The notes under the pieces: generated by a model
Told to the model about the DNA's origin: nothing
Database searches by the model: none
Seen by the model: the letters and a program-made list of their open reading frames with translations, nothing else
DNA from: an uncultured Clostridiaceae bacterium
GTDB lineage: Bacteria; Bacillota; Clostridia; Lachnospirales; Lachnospiraceae
DNA: 64,000 bases
Reading direction: 5' to 3'
NCBI GenBank assembly: GCA_947177415.1
Contig: CAMWUK010000004.1
Span: 1 to 64,000 of the forward strand
Position numbers and translations under genes: made by a program
In this document: piece by piece, positions 35,073 through 44,936 of the stretch
Position numbering within the stretch: position 1 is the stretch's first letter
Layout of the letters: every line of letters starts with the position of its first letter

Positions 35073-36254
35073 ATGGCAGATAAAAGAGATTATTATGAAG
35101 TACTTGGTGTGTCCAAAGGTGCTTCTGATAGTGAAATAAAAAAGGCCTATCGTGTATTGGCAAAAAAATATCATCCGGACACCAATCCGGGTGACGCAGA
35201 AGCAGAAAAGAAGTTTAAAGAAGCTTCCGAGGCTTATGCTGTACTTAGTGACTCTGAGAAACGAAGTAAATATGATCAGTTTGGTCATGCTGCTTTTGAA
35301 GGTGGAGCAGGTGGTGGAGCTGGCGGATTTGATTTTTCCGGAATGGATATGGGCGATATTTTTGGAGATATCTTCGGAGATTTCTTTGGTGGTGGAAGAA
35401 GCCGCAGTTCCTATAATGGACCATCTAAAGGTGCCAACTTAAGAACCGCTGTCCGCATTACCTTTGAGGAAGCATGTTTTGGTGTAGAAAAAGAAATTGA
35501 GTTGAATTTAAAAGAAGAATGTGAAACTTGTCATGGGACAGGAGCAAAGCCTGGAACCAGTCCTGAGACTTGTCCAAAATGTGGGGGTAAGGGACAGACT
35601 GTGGTTACCCAACAATCTTTATTTGGTGTAATCCGAAATGTTACCACATGTCCGGAATGTCGTGGTAAAGGCAAGATTGTTAAGGAAAAATGTCCGGATT
35701 GTTATGGCAGTGGATATATTACCAAAAAGAAAAAGATCCAGGTTTCCATACCTGCAGGTATTGATGATGGACAATGCGTCAGAATCCGTGATAAAGGTGA
35801 ACCGGGAGAAAACGGCGGACCAAGAGGTGATTTGCTGGTAGAAGTTATCGTAAGCAGACATGCAAGTTTCCAGAGAGAAGATTATGATATTTATTCAACA
35901 GAACAGATCAGCTATGCAAGAGCTGTCTTAGGTGGAGATGTTCGTATCAAAACAATCGATGGAGATGTAATTTACACCGTAAAACCAGGAACACAAACCA
36001 ATACAAAAGTCCGTTTACGTAGTAAAGGTATTCCTACTTTAAGAAACAAACAGGTTCGTGGGGATCACTATGTTACTTTAGTAGTGCAGGTTCCTACAAA
36101 GTTAAATAATGAGCAAAAAGAATTGCTTCGTAAATTTGATTTGGCTTTAAATGGTGCAGAGGAAAATTATACTCCTGAGAAAAATGAAAAACCCAAAAAA
36201 AAAGGATTTAAAGAAAAGCTAAAAGATGGTCTTAATGAATTTTTAGATAATTAA
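35073..36254 (+). CDS. dnaJ: Chaperone DnaJ (Hsp40)
   Basis: DnaK co-chaperone, 393 residues: a J domain with HPD near residue 32, a Gly/Phe-rich linker ([12 protein letters not shown]), four zinc repeats ([32 protein letters not shown]) and the C-terminal peptide-binding domains. All parts are intact. Last of the CIRCE-led core; a strong terminator hairpin follows. Confidence 0.97.
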   Translation: MADKRDYYEVLGVSKGASDSEIKKAYRVLAKKYHPDTNPGDAEAEKKFKEASEAYAVLSDSEKRSKYDQFGHAAFEGGAGGGAGGFDFSGMDMGDIFGDIFGDFFGGGRSRSSYNGPSKGANLRTAVRITFEEACFGVEKEIELNLKEECETCHGTGAKPGTSPETCPKCGGKGQTVVTQQSLFGVIRNVTTCPECRGKGKIVKEKCPDCYGSGYITKKKKIQVSIPAGIDDGQCVRIRDKGEPGENGGPRGDLLVEVIVSRHASFQREDYDIYSTEQISYARAVLGGDVRIKTIDGDVIYTVKPGTQTNTKVRLRSKGIPTLRNKQVRGDHYVTLVVQVPTKLNNEQKELLRKFDLALNGAEENYTPEKNEKPKKKGFKEKLKDGLNEFLDN

Positions 36255-36289
36255 AATAACCGCAGGAGTCACATCTAAATTTCTTTGAA

Positions 36290-36325
36290 ACAGAGCTTAT
36301 AGTAATCTATAAGCTCTGTTTATTA
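36290..36325 (+). terminator. Rho-independent terminator after dnaJ
   Basis: ACAGAGCTTATAG/CTATAAGCTCTGT perfect 13-bp stem followed by TTATT. It probably separates the heat-shock genes from prmA-rsmE. Confidence 0.75.
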
Positions 36326-36352
36326 CGTTTAGCAGGGATTTGGTAACAGTTC

Positions 36353-36528
36353 AGCCATGCAAAAGTATATGTGCAAGTTGCACGAGGGAGCTTGCTCACA
36401 GAGGGCAGCTTGCACATATACTTTTATATGCTTAACGCCATACATGAATATTTTGCCAGCCAATTTATAATACTTTTAGTCATGTTGTATATTCTGGCAA
36501 AATATGAATGGCATGGCTGACCTGTTAC
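36353..36528 (+). repeat. 176-bp GTAAC-family element with 18-bp terminal repeats
   Basis: GTAACAGTTCAGCCATGC and GCATGGCTGACCTGTTAC are complementary at 17 of 18 positions. Internal stems are AAAAGTATATGTGCAAG/CTTGCACATATACTTTT and GCCA...TATTTTGCCAG/CTGGCAAAATA. The flanks GGGATTTG and ACGAAATT do not match, so the duplication has decayed or been lost. A truncated relative is at 25523. Confidence 0.8.
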
Positions 36529-36610
36529 ACGAAATTTGAGGTTTTTTCATGGATTTACTTGCAACATAAAGAAATTCAGTATAAAATAGAAAGTAATTGT
36601 GCAAAGGTGC

Positions 36611-36775
36611 CTAGTGTACTGTCCCATTCACATTTCGCCAAATAACTTGTCTGAATTTCCATCTGCCACGTTGTCTTCACTCAACGATGCCACCGCATCG
36701 CCTCGTTCAGCCACCTTGCAGACTGAAAATTCATTCTGCGTTATTTAACTGAAAATGAATGGGACAGCACACTAG
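36611..36775. mobile_element. Family-C MITE-like element, 165 bp
   Basis: CTAGTGTACTGTCCCATTCA and its complement at the right end (one mismatch in 20) enclose a long imperfect palindrome (AAATAAC/GTTATTT, GAATTT/AAATTC). CTAG at both edges could be a 4-bp duplication but is itself palindromic. No coding content. Short relative at 28781. Confidence 0.7.
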
Positions 36776-36842
36776 TGTATGTTACCAATAATATGTATAT
36801 ACCCACACTAGTGTAATGTGTTTGCAAGGAGGAAATTAATAT

Positions 36843-37802
36843 ATGAAATACACAAAGATATCTTTAAAAACAACTACAGAAGCTGTGGACTTAATAAGTA
36901 ATTTATTTGATGAACTTGGATTAGAAGGAATTCAGATAGAAGATAATATTCCTTTAAGTGAAGAAGATAAGAAAGCTATGTATATTGATATATTACCAGA
37001 GCTTCCAGAAGATGATGGGACAGCAGTTGTAAGCTCATATTTTGAACCAGGTTCATTTGATGTGGAAGACTTGATACAAAAAATACAGGATGGTCTGGAA
37101 GAAATTGCAATATTTACCAATATTGGTGAAGGAACCATACAACTTGGAGATACGGATGATAAAGACTGGATAAATAACTGGAAAGAATTCTTTAAACCTT
37201 TTCGTGTGGCAGATGACATTGTAATTAAACCAACTTGGGAAGAACTTGAAGCGACCAGTGAAAATGATATCATAATTGAAATTGACCCTGGAACTGCTTT
37301 CGGAACAGGTTCTCATGAAACAACAAAGCTATGTATTCAAGGATTGCGTAAATATATTACACCAACCACAGAATTGTTAGACGTAGGTTGTGGTAGTGGT
37401 ATATTGTCTATTATTGGTTTAAAATTAGGTGCAAAACATGCACTTGGAACAGATATTGATCCAAATGCTCTGACTGCTACTTTAGAAAATATAGAAGTAA
37501 ACCAGATTAAAAAAGAACAGTTTTCTGTATTTGCGGGAAATATTATAGAAGATAAGAACCTACAGAAAGAAGTCGGAATGAAAAAATATGATATTGTAGT
37601 GGCAAATATTTTGGCAGATGTGATTATTCCATTATCAGGTATGATTCAACAACACATGAAAGAAGATGGTGTATTTATTTCCTCTGGAATTATTAATATG
37701 AAAAGAGAAGAAGTAAAAGAGGCATTGCTTGCCAATGGTTTTACGATTATAGAGACCATTGAAATGGGAGACTGGGTATCCTTCGTGGCAAAAATTGCAT
37801 AA
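36843..37802 (+). CDS. prmA: Ribosomal protein L11 methyltransferase
   Basis: SAM-dependent methylation of ribosomal protein L11. 319 residues with an N-terminal L11-recognition domain and a Rossmann methyltransferase core: GTAFGTGSHETT, LLDVGCGSGILSI and VVANILADVI. AAGGAGG lies 9 nt upstream. The order dnaJ-prmA-rsmE is conserved in Firmicutes. Confidence 0.95.
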   Translation: MKYTKISLKTTTEAVDLISNLFDELGLEGIQIEDNIPLSEEDKKAMYIDILPELPEDDGTAVVSSYFEPGSFDVEDLIQKIQDGLEEIAIFTNIGEGTIQLGDTDDKDWINNWKEFFKPFRVADDIVIKPTWEELEATSENDIIIEIDPGTAFGTGSHETTKLCIQGLRKYITPTTELLDVGCGSGILSIIGLKLGAKHALGTDIDPNALTATLENIEVNQIKKEQFSVFAGNIIEDKNLQKEVGMKKYDIVVANILADVIIPLSGMIQQHMKEDGVFISSGIINMKREEVKEALLANGFTIIETIEMGDWVSFVAKIA

Positions 37803-37867
37803 TATCACTAAACACAGATGATTGGATATTGACTATATGTATTATGATTGTAGAAATGAGGACGAAA

Positions 37868-38617
37868 ATGCATTGGTTTTATGTAGAAAATGGACAGATA
37901 GATGAGCATACGATAACAATAACAGGAAGTGACGTGAACCATATAAAAAATGTTCTTCGTATGCAAAAAGGAGAAAAAATTGTTATTTGTGACGGACAAG
38001 GAACTGATTACTATTGTAGTATTGCAGAATTTTCAAAGGATAAAGTGATTACCAATATTTTAGAGATGAATGATACAGAAACAGAATTGCATACTAATAT
38101 TTATTTGTTTCAAGGACTCCCTAAAAAGGATAAGATGGAGTTGATTATCCAAAAAGCTGTAGAGCTTGGTGTACATGAGGTAATTCCAGTTTCTATGAAA
38201 CGCTGTGTGACCAAAATCGAAGATAAGAAAAAGGAACAAAAAAAACTGGAACGTTGGCAGACAATTGCCACCTCTGCAGCAAAACAATCCGGCAGAGGCA
38301 TAATTCCTAAGGTAAAAGGAGTAATGTCTTTTGAGGATGCTTTGCAAAAGGCTAAAGAGTTGGAATGTGCTATAGTACCTTATGAACAGGCAGAAGGTAT
38401 GGCAGAATCAAAGAAACTGATTGAGACAGCATGTAAGAAAAAATCCATTGGAGTATTCATAGGGCCTGAAGGCGGTTTTGATGATGCAGAAATTCAAAAA
38501 GCAATAGAAGCCGGATTTTCTACATTTTCTTTAGGAAAACGAATTTTACGAACAGAGACAGCAGGACTTACCATTTTGTCTATTCTTATGTTTCAAATAG
38601 AAACAGACAATGAATAA
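37868..38617 (+). CDS. rsmE: 16S rRNA m3U1498 methyltransferase RsmE
   Basis: SPOUT-class methyltransferase acting on 16S rRNA. 249 residues: an N-terminal PUA-like domain and a C-terminal knot with VFIGPEGGFDDAE, SLGKRILRTETA. Start ATG 37868 gives the family N-terminus MHWFYVEN, with GAGGA 5 nt upstream; the ATG at 37829 adds 13 unrelated residues. Confidence 0.94.
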   Translation: MHWFYVENGQIDEHTITITGSDVNHIKNVLRMQKGEKIVICDGQGTDYYCSIAEFSKDKVITNILEMNDTETELHTNIYLFQGLPKKDKMELIIQKAVELGVHEVIPVSMKRCVTKIEDKKKEQKKLERWQTIATSAAKQSGRGIIPKVKGVMSFEDALQKAKELECAIVPYEQAEGMAESKKLIETACKKKSIGVFIGPEGGFDDAEIQKAIEAGFSTFSLGKRILRTETAGLTILSILMFQIETDNE

Positions 38618-38622
38618 AGCAG

Positions 38623-38653
38623 GTAACAGTTCAGTCCTTGGCTGAACTGTTAC
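38623..38653 (+). mobile_element. 31-bp minimal GTAAC element with 8-bp duplication (7/8)
   Basis: GTAACAGTTCAG, a 7-nt loop, CTGAACTGTTAC. Flanks are TAAAGCAG (38615-38622) and TAAAGTAG (38654-38661). The right duplication runs into the AGGAGG site of the next gene. It is the smallest copy with apparent insertion flanks. Confidence 0.75.
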
Positions 38654-38671
38654 TAAAGTAGGAGGAACATC

Positions 38672-39835
38672 ATGAAGGCATATTTAGATAATGCAGCAAC
38701 TACCATACCATTTCCAGAAGTGCGTGAAATTATGATGCAGACTATGGAAACGGATTATGGAAATCCTTCATCCATGCATCAACTAGGTGTAGATGCTGAA
38801 AAATATATTAAAAACGCCAAAGAAATTATTGCCAAAAGTTTGAAAGTAGAAGAAAAAGAAATTGTATTTACTTCCGGAGGAACAGAATCTAATAATCAGG
38901 CATTGATTGGAACAGCATTTGCTAATAAAAGAAAAGGTATGCATCTGATTACTACTAACATAGAACATGCCTCCATTCACAATCCAATGTTATTTTTAGA
39001 AGATTGTGGATTTCGTGTAAGTTATATTTCTGTGGATAAAAATGGTCATGTAAATATGGATGAATTATTAGATGCTATTTGTGAGGAAACTATATTAGTA
39101 TCCATTATGTATGTGAATAATGAAATTGGGGCAGTAGAAGATATTGCCTCTATTGCGAAAAAAATTAAAGAAAAGAAGAAAGACCTTATATTTCATGTAG
39201 ATGCCATACAAGCTTATGGCAAATATCCTATTTATCCGAAAAGAATGGGAATTGATTTACTTTCTGTCAGTGGTCATAAAATTCATGGACCAAAAGGAAT
39301 TGGTTTTTTATATATAAAGGATAAATTAAAAATTAACCCTTATATTTATGGTGGAGGTCAGCAAAGGGGTATGCGTTCTGGAACAGAAAATGTACCTGGT
39401 ATTGCCGGATTGGGAATGGCAGTAAAATTGATTTATGAAAATCAAGAAGAAAAACGGGAAAAACTTTATGAGTTGAAGCAGTATTTTATTGATAAAATAA
39501 CTTTATTAGAAGATGTATTTATCAATGGAATGGAAGATATGGAACTGAAAGACACAGCACCTCATGTAGTGAGCGTTTGTGCAAAAGGTATAGGAAGTGA
39601 AGTGTTACTCCATGCTTTAGAGGATAAAGGTGTTTATGTATCGTCAGGCTCTGCTTGTTCTTCTAATCATCCAGCACTTAGTGGAACCTTGCAGGCAATT
39701 GGATTGGAAAAACAAATGGTGGAATCCACAATCCGTTTTAGTTTTTCTATATTCACAACAAAAGAAGAATTAGATTATGCAATCGTTGCTATGGAAGAAT
39801 TACTTCCAATGTTACGACGATATGTTAGAAAATAA
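38672..39835 (+). CDS. Cysteine desulfurase (NifS/IscS-like), probable ThiI partner
   Basis: PLP enzyme that removes sulfur from cysteine to form a protein persulfide. 387 residues: TSGGTESNNQAL, the PLP lysine in SVSGHKIHGPKG, and the active cysteine loop SSGSACSSNHPALS. thiI follows, which fits a dedicated sulfur donor for tRNA 4-thiouridine, as with NifZ-ThiI in Bacillus. TAGGAGG lies 6 nt upstream. Confidence 0.92.
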   Translation: MKAYLDNAATTIPFPEVREIMMQTMETDYGNPSSMHQLGVDAEKYIKNAKEIIAKSLKVEEKEIVFTSGGTESNNQALIGTAFANKRKGMHLITTNIEHASIHNPMLFLEDCGFRVSYISVDKNGHVNMDELLDAICEETILVSIMYVNNEIGAVEDIASIAKKIKEKKKDLIFHVDAIQAYGKYPIYPKRMGIDLLSVSGHKIHGPKGIGFLYIKDKLKINPYIYGGGQQRGMRSGTENVPGIAGLGMAVKLIYENQEEKREKLYELKQYFIDKITLLEDVFINGMEDMELKDTAPHVVSVCAKGIGSEVLLHALEDKGVYVSSGSACSSNHPALSGTLQAIGLEKQMVESTIRFSFSIFTTKEELDYAIVAMEELLPMLRRYVRK

Positions 39836-39861
39836 AAAGAAACATAACTATGAAACATATA

Positions 39862-39994
39862 GTAACAGTTCAGGTAGGTCTGCACACTCCGCTGTGCAGA
39901 CCGTAAAAAAGACTAAAACAAGATTGGAATTAGGCAATTTACATGCGAAGCTTGCAGGGTTCCGTAACAGGTCAGCCCCCGGCTGAACTGTTAC
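39862..39994 (+). mobile_element. GTAAC-family MITE-like element with perfect 8-bp duplication, between nifS-like and thiI
   Basis: GTAACAGTTCAGGTAG, hairpin GTCTGCACA/TGTGCAGAC, CGTAAAAAAGACTAAAACA, a hairpin-2 region with ATGCGAAGCTTGC, CGTAACAGGTCAGC and a terminal hairpin to CTGAACTGTTAC. AACATATA flanks both sides (39854-39861, 39995-40002). Confidence 0.9.
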
Positions 39995-40019
39995 AACATA
40001 TAAGAAAGAGGTTTTAACG

Positions 40020-41204
40020 ATGATGAAATATAAAGCATTTTTGATTAAATATGCAGAGATCGGCATTAAGGGAAAGAATCGTTATATTTTTGAAAATGCA
40101 TTAGTAAGTCAGATAAAGTGTGCATTACAAAAGGTAGATGGATCCTTTCAAGTTACAAAAGAACAGGGCCGCCTTTATGTAGAGGCTTTATCAGATTATG
40201 ATTATGAAGATGTAACAGAAGCATTAAAATGCGTATTTGGAATTGTAGCTATTTGTCCAGTAAAAATCATAGAAGACACTACATGGGAAACGTTGGTTAA
40301 GGAAGTTGCAAAGTATATGGAAGAAACTTATGAAGATAAGAATTTTACTTTTAAAGTAGCTGCCAAACGGGCAGATAAGAATTATCCATATACTTCCCCG
40401 GAAATTTGTATAGAAATGGGAGCTTATTTGTTGGAGCAGTTTCCGGAGCTTACTGTAGATGTACACAATCCTGAGGTTGTTGTGAATGTAGAGATTCGTT
40501 CCAAAGCATATATTTATTCGGTTATTATTCCCGGATTAGGTGGACTTCCTGTAGGAACTGCTGGAAAAGCCATGGTACTCTTATCTGGTGGAATTGATAG
40601 TCCGGTTTCCAGTTATATGGTTGCAAAACGGGGAGTAGAAGTAGAAGCTGTATATTTCCATGCACCACCATATACCAGTGAACGTGCAAAACAAAAAGTA
40701 ATAGACTTAGCAAAAAAAGTATCAAAATATACTGGCCCAATTAAACTTCATGTAATTAATTTTACAGAAATACAAATGTATATTTACGATCAATGCCCTC
40801 ACGATCAGTTAACGATTATTATGAAACGTTATATGGTAAAATTAGCGGAAGCATTAGGAGAAAAGGATGGTTGTCTTGGTTTAGTTACAGGAGAAAGTAT
40901 TGGTCAAGTGGCTAGCCAGACAATGCAAAGTATGGCAGTTATCGAAGAAGCATGTTCTATGCCAATTTATAGACCAGTTATTGCTTTTGACAAACAGGAT
41001 ATTGTAGATATTGCAGAGAAGATTGGTACTTATGAAATATCCATCCAGCCTTATGAAGATTGCTGTACTACATTTGTAGCTAAACATCCCGTAACAAAAC
41101 CTACCTTAAAATCCATTTGTAAATCAGAAACACATTTGGAAGAAAAGATTGGGGAAATGTTTCAAAAAGCATTAGATACTGTAGAAATTATTGAGATTGC
41201 ATAA
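40020..41204 (+). CDS. thiI: tRNA 4-thiouridine synthetase ThiI
   Basis: Makes s4U in tRNA (position 8) and can feed thiamine thiazole synthesis. 394 residues: ferredoxin-like and THUMP domains (residues 1-165), then a PP-loop ATPase (LLSGGIDSPVS). It lacks the C-terminal rhodanese domain of the enterobacterial protein, as is normal in Gram-positives that use a separate desulfurase. Two adjacent ATGs (40020, 40023) are possible starts. Element D begins right after its stop. Confidence 0.94.
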   Translation: MMKYKAFLIKYAEIGIKGKNRYIFENALVSQIKCALQKVDGSFQVTKEQGRLYVEALSDYDYEDVTEALKCVFGIVAICPVKIIEDTTWETLVKEVAKYMEETYEDKNFTFKVAAKRADKNYPYTSPEICIEMGAYLLEQFPELTVDVHNPEVVVNVEIRSKAYIYSVIIPGLGGLPVGTAGKAMVLLSGGIDSPVSSYMVAKRGVEVEAVYFHAPPYTSERAKQKVIDLAKKVSKYTGPIKLHVINFTEIQMYIYDQCPHDQLTIIMKRYMVKLAEALGEKDGCLGLVTGESIGQVASQTMQSMAVIEEACSMPIYRPVIAFDKQDIVDIAEKIGTYEISIQPYEDCCTTFVAKHPVTKPTLKSICKSETHLEEKIGEMFQKALDTVEIIEIA

Positions 41205-41441
41205 GAACAAAGTGGGCAAGCCCACATCAACTCCCTCTAACCCCTCATTCATGAGGGGATTGCACACTTTGCGTGCCAGATGCGTGTTGCATGTTTTTTG
41301 CAACAATATTCCTTACGCATCTGTGCACATCCTAAGCGGAGCGTTTTTTCTTTATAGGACGAACTTTCCTATAAAGGAAAAAGATGTCCAATAGGGGAGT
41401 ATTCCACTATTTGGACATCCATTATGTAACTTTATTTGTTC
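41205..41441. repeat. Element D: multihairpin palindromic block directly after thiI
   Basis: It starts at the base after the thiI stop with GAACAAAGT and ends ACTTTATTTGTTC. In between are GTGGGCAAGCCCAC, CCCCTCATTCATGAGGGG, AGATGCGT/ACGCATCT, CTTTATAGGA/TCCTATAAAG and GATGTCCAATA/TATTTGGACATC. This is at least five hairpins inside a closing pair. No coding frame. A structured RNA or a non-autonomous mobile element is possible; no duplication was found. Confidence 0.6.
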
Positions 41442-41447
41442 TTTAAA

Positions 41448-41681
41448 TTATCCAACAATATATGGCTTTAATGTTTCAAGAATAGCATCTATTTCAGTTT
41501 CGCTATGGATGTTCAAATCAATGGTATTTGATAAATCCAAACTGAAAATACCCATAATTGACTTAGCATCAATGACATATCTTCCAGATACTAAATCAAA
41601 GTCAGAATCAAACTTTGTAATATCGTTTACAAAAGATTTTACCTTGTCAATTGAATTTAAAGAAATTTTTACTGTTTTCAT
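41448..41681 (-). CDS. HPr-like protein lacking the phosphorylatable His15
   Basis: 77 residues or so with the HPr fold pattern; KSIMGIFSLDLS matches the region around regulatory Ser46. At the position of His15 (normally GLHARPA) the sequence reads IDKVKSFVN, without histidine. It therefore cannot act as an ordinary PTS phosphocarrier and may be regulatory (Crh-like). ATG 41681 is chosen because GGGAGGAAC precedes it closely on the minus strand; the longer frame to 41750 has no site. Confidence 0.75.
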   Translation of the reverse strand: MKTVKISLNSIDKVKSFVNDITKFDSDFDLVSGRYVIDAKSIMGIFSLDLSNTIDLNIHSETEIDAILETLKPYIVG

Positions 41682-41877
41682 AATAGTTCCTCCCATATAA
41701 TTATTTTTTACTACCGTAATAGGCAGTCCCTTACTCCAATATGGAGCCAAGACGTTTTAATAAAATATAAACTATTTCATTTAATGCCTATACTAATATA
41801 CTACTGTTTACAGATAAAAAAGTCAATAAAAAAATGAAATAATTGGAAGGAAACAAAAAAAGAAAGTTGGTGTACTA

Positions 41878-43233
41878 TTGTATCATACAAAAAACAAAAT
41901 TGCTTTTTATACATTAGGCTGTAAAGTAAATACTTATGAAACGGAAGCCATGAAACGATTGTTTTTAGAAGCAGGATATGATATTGTTGCATTTTCTGAT
42001 GTAGCAGATATTTATGTGGTAAATACTTGCTCCGTAACCAATATGGCAGATCGTAAGTCCAGACAGATTTTACATCGTGCAAAAAAAAATAACCCAAATG
42101 GAATTGTAGTAGCAGTAGGATGTTATGTACAAGCAGCTGCTGAGGAGATAAAAAAAGACCATTCTATTGATGTAGTAATAGGAAACAACCTAAAGTCTAC
42201 AATTGTAGAATCTATAGAATCTTATTTAAAGGATAGAAATGGTCATGAAGAAATTATGGAAGATATTTCTGTTACAACAGAATACGATCCTTTACATATA
42301 AAAGATGCTGGAGAACGAACAAGAGCATTTATAAAAATCCAGGATGGATGTAACCAATTTTGCAGTTATTGCATAATTCCGTATACAAGAGGGCGTATTC
42401 GCAGCCGGAGTATAGAAGATATTTTAACAGAAGTCAGAGGATTAGTAGAAAAAAATTATAAAGAGATTGTTTTAACCGGAATACATTTGTCTTCTTATGG
42501 TGCTGATGTGGCTGGAAAGAATTTTGTCAGTTTAAAGGGAGAGCCTTTGCTGGAAGTAATCGAAAAACTTCATGAGATAGATGCTATCAAAAGGATACGC
42601 TTGGGTTCCTTAGAACCCCGTATTATTACAGAAGAATTTGCAAAAAAGCTGTCATCTTTTGATAAAATATGTCCGCATTTTCATCTTTCTCTGCAAAGTG
42701 GCTGTGATACTACTTTAAAACGCATGAACCGGCATTATACCACAAAGGAATATGAAGAGGGTTGTCATATACTCAGAAAATATTTTGATAATCCAGCTTT
42801 GACTACAGATGTTATTGTGGGTTTTCCGGGAGAGACACCAGAAGAATTCCAGAAAACGCAAGCTTTTCTGGAAGAAGTTGCATTTTCACAGATGCATATT
42901 TTTAAATTTTCTCCAAGAAAAGGCACAAAAGCTGCAGATATGTCAGAGCAAGTTCCAGAACAAATAAAAACACAACGAAGTAATCTTTTATTGGAATTAG
43001 ATGAAGCACTTCAAAAACAATACGAAAGTTCTTTTTATAATCAAAAAGAAAAAGTTCTTTTTGAAGAAATTGTGGAATTTGAAGGGAATCCATATATGGT
43101 AGGGCATAATGAAAGATACATAAAAATTGCAGTTCCTTATGAAGATTGCATGAAGGGGTATTTAAATGAAATTATGGAGGTGTTTGTAATCGGTAAGTTA
43201 CGGGAACATCTTTTACTTGGAAAAATAGGTTGA
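41878..43233 (+). CDS. mtaB: tRNA t6A37 methylthiotransferase MtaB
   Basis: Radical-SAM enzyme converting t6A to ms2t6A at tRNA position 37. 451 residues: an N-terminal UPF0004 domain with cluster cysteines (LGCKVNTYE, VNTCSVT, VGCYVQ), a radical-SAM triad (CNQFCSYC) and a TRAM-like tail. The start is TTG 41878; no ATG is close, and the ribosome site is weak. Confidence 0.93.
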   Translation: MYHTKNKIAFYTLGCKVNTYETEAMKRLFLEAGYDIVAFSDVADIYVVNTCSVTNMADRKSRQILHRAKKNNPNGIVVAVGCYVQAAAEEIKKDHSIDVVIGNNLKSTIVESIESYLKDRNGHEEIMEDISVTTEYDPLHIKDAGERTRAFIKIQDGCNQFCSYCIIPYTRGRIRSRSIEDILTEVRGLVEKNYKEIVLTGIHLSSYGADVAGKNFVSLKGEPLLEVIEKLHEIDAIKRIRLGSLEPRIITEEFAKKLSSFDKICPHFHLSLQSGCDTTLKRMNRHYTTKEYEEGCHILRKYFDNPALTTDVIVGFPGETPEEFQKTQAFLEEVAFSQMHIFKFSPRKGTKAADMSEQVPEQIKTQRSNLLLELDEALQKQYESSFYNQKEKVLFEEIVEFEGNPYMVGHNERYIKIAVPYEDCMKGYLNEIMEVFVIGKLREHLLLGKIG

Positions 43234-43353
43234 TATTTTAATGTATTTATATTATGATATAATTAAGTGATTTGTGTGCGGAAATTAAAAAACATTCTAA
43301 TAAAAAGGGATAGTATTTTGTTAGAAGAGTAAAGGAAAAGAGAGGTAACATTT

Positions 43354-43620
43354 ATGAATGAATTAAGTCATACACAATTTTTTAAAGCACAAAAGGCACA
43401 AGAGGTACAAGTCAAAGATATTATTGCAGAAGTATATCATGCTCTTACGGAAAAGGGATATAATCCAGTGAATCAGATTGTTGGATATGTTATGTCCGGT
43501 GATCCTACTTATATTACCAGCCATAAAGGTGCCAGAAGTCTTGTAATGAAGGTAGAAAGAGACGAAATTATTGAAGAAATACTTGCAGATTATATTAACC
43601 GGAATTTTGAGAATCAGTAA
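43354..43620 (+). CDS. IreB-family regulatory phosphoprotein
   Basis: 88 residues matching the IreB/DUF965 family throughout (ALTEKGYNPVNQIVGYVMSG, DPTYITSHKGARSL). In Enterococcus IreB is phosphorylated by the Ser/Thr kinase IreK and tunes cephalosporin resistance. The neighbours ruvX and the DUF1292 gene are its usual companions. GAGAGGTAAC precedes the ATG. Confidence 0.92.
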   Translation: MNELSHTQFFKAQKAQEVQVKDIIAEVYHALTEKGYNPVNQIVGYVMSGDPTYITSHKGARSLVMKVERDEIIEEILADYINRNFENQ

Positions 43621-43650
43621 TAAAACACACATATAAAGGGTATTTTAAGA

Positions 43651-44070
43651 ATGAGGATAATGGGATTGGATTATGGTTCGGTTACAGTAGGTGTAGCAAT
43701 TAGTGATGCATTGTTATTGACTGCACAAGGTATTGAAGTAATCAGACGAAAAGATGAGAATAAATTGAGACAAACCTATGCCAGAATTGAACAACTGGTT
43801 GAAGAATATGATGTTGAAAAGATCGTTGTAGGTTATCCTAAAAATATGAATAATACCATCGGAGAACGTGCGATGAAATCGGAAGATTTTGCAAAAACAT
43901 TGGAAAGAAGAACCGGATTGCCAGTGGTACTTTTTGACGAACGATTATCCACGGTTTCTGCACACAATGCCATGATAGAAGGGAATATGCGAAGAGAGAA
44001 ACGGGCAAAAGTTGTTGATAAAGTTGCAGCAGTTTTTATCTTACAAACATATTTAGATTCTATACATTAG
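43651..44070 (+). CDS. ruvX: Putative pre-16S rRNA nuclease / Holliday junction resolvase YqgF
   Basis: RNase H-like nuclease of 139 residues. [16 protein letters not shown] carries the first catalytic Asp, [10 protein letters not shown] follows, and [10 protein letters not shown] holds the Glu/Arg pair. It acts in 16S rRNA 5' maturation in bacteria tested; the resolvase name is older. Part of an ireB-ruvX-DUF1292 set with gaps of about 30 bp. Confidence 0.92.
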   Translation: MRIMGLDYGSVTVGVAISDALLLTAQGIEVIRRKDENKLRQTYARIEQLVEEYDVEKIVVGYPKNMNNTIGERAMKSEDFAKTLERRTGLPVVLFDERLSTVSAHNAMIEGNMRREKRAKVVDKVAAVFILQTYLDSIH

Positions 44071-44099
44071 TTATGATATAGAAAGATAAGGAAAAAGAC

Positions 44100-44357
44100 A
44101 TGAAGAATACAACAATTACATTTGATTTGGATGATGGATCAGAAGCTTTATTTGAGGTATTGGAAGAAACAAAAATTAATGGAGTGAATTATCTTTTGGT
44201 AGTTTCTGCGGAAGAGAATGAGGATGAAGCGTTAATCCTAAGAGAAGATAAACTGGATGAGAACGAAATAGTATATATTCCTGTAGAGGATGAACAAGAA
44301 TTACAGGCTATTTCTAAAGTTTTTTTAGAATTGGTAGATGATATTTCCTTTGAGTAA
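44100..44357 (+). CDS. DUF1292 domain protein
   Basis: 85 acidic residues, with the family pattern TITFDLDDGSEALFEVLEET and EDEALILRED. Function unknown. It nearly always follows yqgF in Firmicutes, as here. AAGGAAAAAG precedes the ATG. Confidence 0.88.
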   Translation: MKNTTITFDLDDGSEALFEVLEETKINGVNYLLVVSAEENEDEALILREDKLDENEIVYIPVEDEQELQAISKVFLELVDDISFE

Positions 44358-44936
44358 GAAGGATAAGCAAGTTTGTATACAATAATAATTGTTTATGCAA
44401 TTATTTCACAATAAAGAGTTACAAAAGATGATGGCATGTAACTGTTTTAGGTATGGAACAGCTAGCATAAAAAAATATGGACATTGTATGGTTGAATTTG
44501 TAAATATGTAATCTTTATGCAATAAATGCAAAAATATTATAAAAGGATTGTTTTGTCAATAGAAGTAGTATTTTTTGTAAAATGTTGTGTAGGGAATTAT
44601 GCAATAGATGAAAGAATAAATATCAGAAGGAATGAATATACGAGATAAAATATTTTTGATTAATGCACGGGAACAGCAAAATAAGGCTGTTAGTTTATGA
44701 TTCATAACATAACGCTATTTTTGTGCTTTTTTAAGTGTGTACATATTTTTAACGATATAGATAGGATAGTTAAGATATGTAGAAGAGTGGTATTTGATAT
44801 GTGTATCGTTTTATGAAAGCATAACCTGATGACTGTGGTTGTGCATTCTTTAAGTGAGAAGAACAGAGAAAAGTTTAATTTTAGGAAAAACATATTTGCA
44901 ATTGAGACTGTACATAATTTATGGAGGTGCAGTTTT
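44358..44936. other. 579-bp intergenic region with little recognisable content
   Basis: The only recognisable piece is GTAACTGTTTTAGG with GGAACAG (about 44435-44460), a decayed GTAAC-type hairpin. The rest is AT-rich with no open frame, promoter or terminator I would defend. In related genomes a fur-type gene often lies between the DUF1292 gene and RNase J; none is found here. Confidence 0.4.
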
